Assembly (NCBI GenBank): GCA_004294945.1
Contig: SHOL01000001.1
Span: 1-43,614, forward strand
DNA length: 43,614 nucleotides
DNA from: Treponema sp.
GTDB lineage: Bacteria; Spirochaetota; Spirochaetia; Treponematales; Treponemataceae
Reading direction: 5' to 3'
Part shown: in pieces, positions 41,160-43,614 of the stretch
Layout of the letters: each line of letters begins with the position of its first letter
Position numbering within the stretch: the first letter of the stretch is position 1
Notes under the pieces: model-generated
What the model was told of the DNA's origin: nothing
Seen by the model: the letters and a program-made list of their open reading frames with translations, nothing else
The model's database searches: none
Position numbers and translations under genes: made by a program

Positions 41160-42425
41160 ATGAAAATAGAAACACAGTGTCTGCATTCGGGATACGAACC
41201 CGGAAACGGGGAGCCGCGCGCGCTCCCCATATATCAGAGTACGACGTATACGTATGATTCTACGGAGCATATTGGAAAGTTATTCGACCTGACTGCCGCG
41301 GGTCATTTGTATTCGCGGATTTCCAATCCGACGGTCGAATGCGTCGAAAAGAAAATTGCGGCGCTTGAAGGTGGCGTCGGCGCCCTGCTGACCGCTTCCG
41401 GCCAGGCGGCTTTGATGATCGCCTTGATGAATATTCTGCAAGCCGGAGATCATGTCTTGGCGTCTTCGACAATATATGGAGGGACATTCAATCTTTTTGG
41501 CGTTACGCTGAAAAAATACGGGATCGAGTCTACCTTCGTGGATCTGGATTTGTCGCTTGAAGAACTGCAGAAATTCGTGAAACCGAATACGCGCGCTGTA
41601 TTCGGAGAAACGATTGCCAATCCCGCGATAACCGTGCTGGACATTGAAAAAATTGCGGCTCTTGCGCACCGGAATGGAATCCCCCTGCTTGTCGACAACA
41701 CGTTTGCGACGCCGATCTTGTGCAGGCCCAAGGAATTCGGGGCGGATATTGTGATTCATTCGACTTCGAAGTATATGGACGGCCACGCAGTCCAGCTGGG
41801 GGGCGCGATTGTCGATGTGGGAACCTTTGACTGGAATAACGGGAAATTTCCCGGACTTTCGGAACCGGACGAGTCGTATCACGGTGTGGTGTATACAAAA
41901 TCGTTCGGAAATGCTGCGTATATTACCAAAGCGCGCGTGCAGCTTATGCGCGATTTGGGCGCCTGTCCGACAGCAATGGGGGCCTTTTTGCTGAATCTTG
42001 GACTGGAAACGATGCCGGTCAGGATGGAGCGGCACTGCAGAAACGCCGAACGGGTCGCGGAATTCCTTGAAAAAAATCCGAAGGTTGAATTCGTCAAATA
42101 TCCGCGCCTTGCATCGAGCCCGTACAAAAGTCTGGCCGGGAAGTATCTGCCCGACGGTACGAGCGGAGTAATTGCGTTTTCGATCCGCGGCGGCCGCGAA
42201 AACGCTGTCCGGTTTATGGACAGTCTGAAGCTCGCTTCGAATGTGGTGCACGTTGCAGACATCAGAACCTGCGTGCTGCATCCTGCAAGCGCGACGCACC
42301 GCCAGATGACCGACGAACAGCTTATTGCCGCCGGCGTTACACCCGGGCTTATCAGACTGTCTGTCGGGCTCGAGAATATCGATGACATTCTTGACGACAT
42401 TTCGCAGGCGCTCGAGCGGGTGTAA
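41160..42425 (+). CDS. metY: O-acetylhomoserine sulfhydrylase (PLP enzyme)
   Basis: MetY forms homocysteine or methionine precursors from O-acetylhomoserine and sulfide. The 421-residue protein has the Cys/Met-metabolism PLP fold: ETQCLHSGYEPGNGEPRALP near the start, TASGQAALMIALMNI, then VDNTFATPILCRP and the PLP lysine in VIHSTSKYMDGHAV. The length and the LHSGY...YQSTTY start favour the O-acetylhomoserine group over cystathionine enzymes. ATG 41160 fits the family; ATG 41148 overlaps the MCP stop. msrC follows after two bases, tying methionine synthesis to methionine repair. Confidence 0.93.
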   Translation: MKIETQCLHSGYEPGNGEPRALPIYQSTTYTYDSTEHIGKLFDLTAAGHLYSRISNPTVECVEKKIAALEGGVGALLTASGQAALMIALMNILQAGDHVLASSTIYGGTFNLFGVTLKKYGIESTFVDLDLSLEELQKFVKPNTRAVFGETIANPAITVLDIEKIAALAHRNGIPLLVDNTFATPILCRPKEFGADIVIHSTSKYMDGHAVQLGGAIVDVGTFDWNNGKFPGLSEPDESYHGVVYTKSFGNAAYITKARVQLMRDLGACPTAMGAFLLNLGLETMPVRMERHCRNAERVAEFLEKNPKVEFVKYPRLASSPYKSLAGKYLPDGTSGVIAFSIRGGRENAVRFMDSLKLASNVVHVADIRTCVLHPASATHRQMTDEQLIAAGVTPGLIRLSVGLENIDDILDDISQALERV

Positions 42426-42427
42426 AG

Positions 42428-42883
42428 ATGACGAACCCGGATTCCTCTGCTGATCCGTGCGCGATGCTCGAAGCTTTGACAGGTACTGAACGCGACCGTA
42501 CGGCAGTTCTTTCGAACGCGTCAGCGCTGATTAAAATGGTGCTGCCGGACGTCAACTGGGCCGGGTTTTATCTGTTCGACGGAACCGAACTCGTCTTGGG
42601 CCCGTTTCAGGGATTGCCGGCTTGCATCAGAATTCCGTTCGGCAGAGGCGTCTGCGGAACTGCAGCGGAGCGGCTGGAAACGCTTGTCGTTCCGGATGTT
42701 CATGCGTTTCCGGGGCATATTGCCTGTGACAGCGCATCCCGAAGCGAGATTGTCGTGCCGATTAAACGGGGGGTGTCCCTATTGGGCGTACTCGATGTCG
42801 ACAGTCCGTCTCCTGCCCGCTTCGGAGGCGAGGAACAAACCATGCTTGAAAAAATGGCGGAGTTTTTATCGAGCATCCTGTAG
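42428..42883 (+). CDS. msrC: Free methionine-(R)-sulfoxide reductase (GAF domain, fRMsr)
   Basis: The 151-residue single GAF domain matches fRMsr, which reduces free methionine-(R)-sulfoxide. Marker segments are NWAGFYLFDG, LVLGPFQGLPACIRIPFG, RGVCGTAAE and FPGHIACDSASRSEIVVP. They supply the three conserved cysteines (in PAC, VCG and ACD) used in the redox cycle. It starts two bases after the metY stop and is followed by a terminator shared with the opposite gene. Confidence 0.92.
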   Translation: MTNPDSSADPCAMLEALTGTERDRTAVLSNASALIKMVLPDVNWAGFYLFDGTELVLGPFQGLPACIRIPFGRGVCGTAAERLETLVVPDVHAFPGHIACDSASRSEIVVPIKRGVSLLGVLDVDSPSPARFGGEEQTMLEKMAEFLSSIL

Positions 42884-42886
42884 CAT

Positions 42887-42928
42887 AAAAAAGGCTGTCA
42901 GCGGTAGCAATCCGGACAGCCTTTTTGT
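42887..42928. terminator. Bidirectional terminator between msrC and ettA
   Basis: An A-run, GGCTGTC (42893-42899), a 15-base loop, GACAGCC (42915-42921) and a T-run form a stem with U-tracts on both strands. It serves the two converging genes. Confidence 0.85.
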
Positions 42929-42956
42929 TTTCAGATCAGATTTTCAGATGCGATGA

Positions 42957-43614
42957 TTATCTTTCCAGTTTTCGGTATACTCCGCGATGGGGCGTGTCTG
43001 CCGACGATCCGTATTTTTCGCGCCGCCATTCGGCGTATTCGCTCCAGTTTCCGTCATACCAGAGAACTTCGCCGTCCGCTTCGAACGCAATCAGATGGGT
43101 GCACACGCGGTCCAGGAACCAGCGGTCGTGGCTGATGACCATGGCGCAACCGGCAAAGGTGTCGAGCGCTTCTTCGAGCGCGCGCATCGTGTTCACGTCG
43201 AGATCGTTTGTCGGTTCGTCCAGAAGAAGCACGTTCGCCGCTTCTTTTACCATCATGGCAAGATTGAGCCTGTTGCGCTCTCCACCGGAAAGCACTCCGA
43301 CTTTTCGCGATTGGTCCGCGCCGGAAAAATTGAACCAGGAGCAGTACGCCCGGGCGTTCACTTCGCGAACCGGGCCGTTCAAAGGCCGGCCGTTCGCATC
43401 CATGGCACCAAGCTTGATGATGTCGGCACCGCCGGAGAGCTGCTCGTACACGGTCAGGTTCGGATCAAGCTTGCCGCGCATCTGGTCCACGTAGGTAAGC
43501 TTTACACTTTCGCCGAGACGGATTGTTCCCGAATCGGGCGTCATTATGGCGGTTTCCCCGTTCGGGCCGCCGGTCGGGACAGCCTGGCCCGCTGCTCCGG
43601 CTATCAGCTTGAAC
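42957..43614 (-). CDS. ettA: ABC-F protein EttA-like, C-terminal part (cut by window edge)
   Basis: The visible 218 or so residues are the second ATPase domain of an ABC-F translation factor. The frame is open to the window edge and starts just after Walker A (FKLIAG). Present are the signature LSGGERNRLNLAMM, Walker B with VLLLDEPTNDLD, the H-loop VISHDRWFLDRVCTH, and the EttA-type C-terminus ending RGVYRKLER. EttA gates elongation in response to ATP/ADP at the ribosome E site. Between the Walker A helix and PDSGTIRLGE there is an extra segment of about 18 residues (AAGQAVPTGG and following) compared with E. coli EttA. The N-terminal half lies outside the window. Confidence 0.88.
   Translation of the reverse strand, partial: FKLIAGAAGQAVPTGGPNGETAIMTPDSGTIRLGESVKLTYVDQMRGKLDPNLTVYEQLSGGADIIKLGAMDANGRPLNGPVREVNARAYCSWFNFSGADQSRKVGVLSGGERNRLNLAMMVKEAANVLLLDEPTNDLDVNTMRALEEALDTFAGCAMVISHDRWFLDRVCTHLIAFEADGEVLWYDGNWSEYAEWRREKYGSSADTPHRGVYRKLER

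Overview
The window reads as chromosomal DNA of a spirochaete, most likely a Treponema-type member of the Spirochaetales. The evidence is a periplasmic-flagellum core flagellin (FlaB) with a sigma-28-type promoter, an FlgM anti-sigma factor nearby, CheX and a chemoreceptor, a dnaX-ebfC-recR operon, tRNAs without encoded CCA, and several large proteins of unknown family that look lineage-specific. There are no phage genes, transposases, integrases or CRISPR arrays. Base composition is moderate and looks more GC-rich over the last 2-3 kb (judged by eye, not computed).

Layout. 1-1.1 kb: start of metK (cut by the window edge) diverging from a small stand-alone CBM48 protein. 1.1-9.2 kb: a minus-strand run of six genes, beta-CASP nuclease, rRNA methyltransferase, TrhA/hemolysin III, aspS, a sugar-binding-protein-like/GGDEF cyclase and apbE. 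9.2-12.9 kb: a DUF2804 protein and a 570-residue unknown on the plus strand, converging on thyX. 13.0-14.1 kb: an RNA island with four serine tRNAs, tRNA-Arg(GCG) and the SRP RNA gene, which is bracketed by copies of a hairpin-rich repeat. 14.1-18.5 kb: a B12/radical-SAM protein, cheX, mntP, a CPBP protease and a GNAT. 18.6-21.4 kb: dnaX-ebfC-recR. 21.4-25.8 kb: a second full repeat copy, a 501-residue unknown, flaB with a long leader, a zinc-ribbon membrane protein, rsmI and flgM. 25.9-31.8 kb: a degenerate iron-alcohol-dehydrogenase-like protein coupled to a TrmH methyltransferase, an ATPase-fold/HDOD fusion and a LonB-like protease. 31.9-36.5 kb: a membrane protein with a hydrolase-like domain, a Nif3-like protein, lspA, a small membrane protein, a coiled-coil unknown and tRNA-Ala. 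36.7-43.6 kb: a YchJ-like protein, a GNAT/UDG-like/NYN operon, a chemoreceptor followed by metY and msrC, and the C-terminal part of an EttA-like ABC-F protein cut by the window edge.

Functional links. Motility and chemotaxis (flaB, flgM, cheX, MCP) are spread over the window, with flaB and flgM 1.4 kb apart. Replication and repair are represented by dnaX, ebfC, recR and a UDG-like protein. RNA modification and translation account for rlmB, trmH, rsmI, aspS, ettA, the tRNAs and SRP RNA. metK, metY and msrC all touch methionine metabolism.

The most distinctive feature is a family of roughly 145-base intergenic elements. Each full copy is two related outer hairpins in inverted orientation around a long central hairpin. 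There are two full copies (13.66 and 21.42 kb), a half copy after the SRP RNA gene, one copy that looks internally deleted and one diverged relative. Every oriented copy lies just downstream of a gene and points the same way as that gene.
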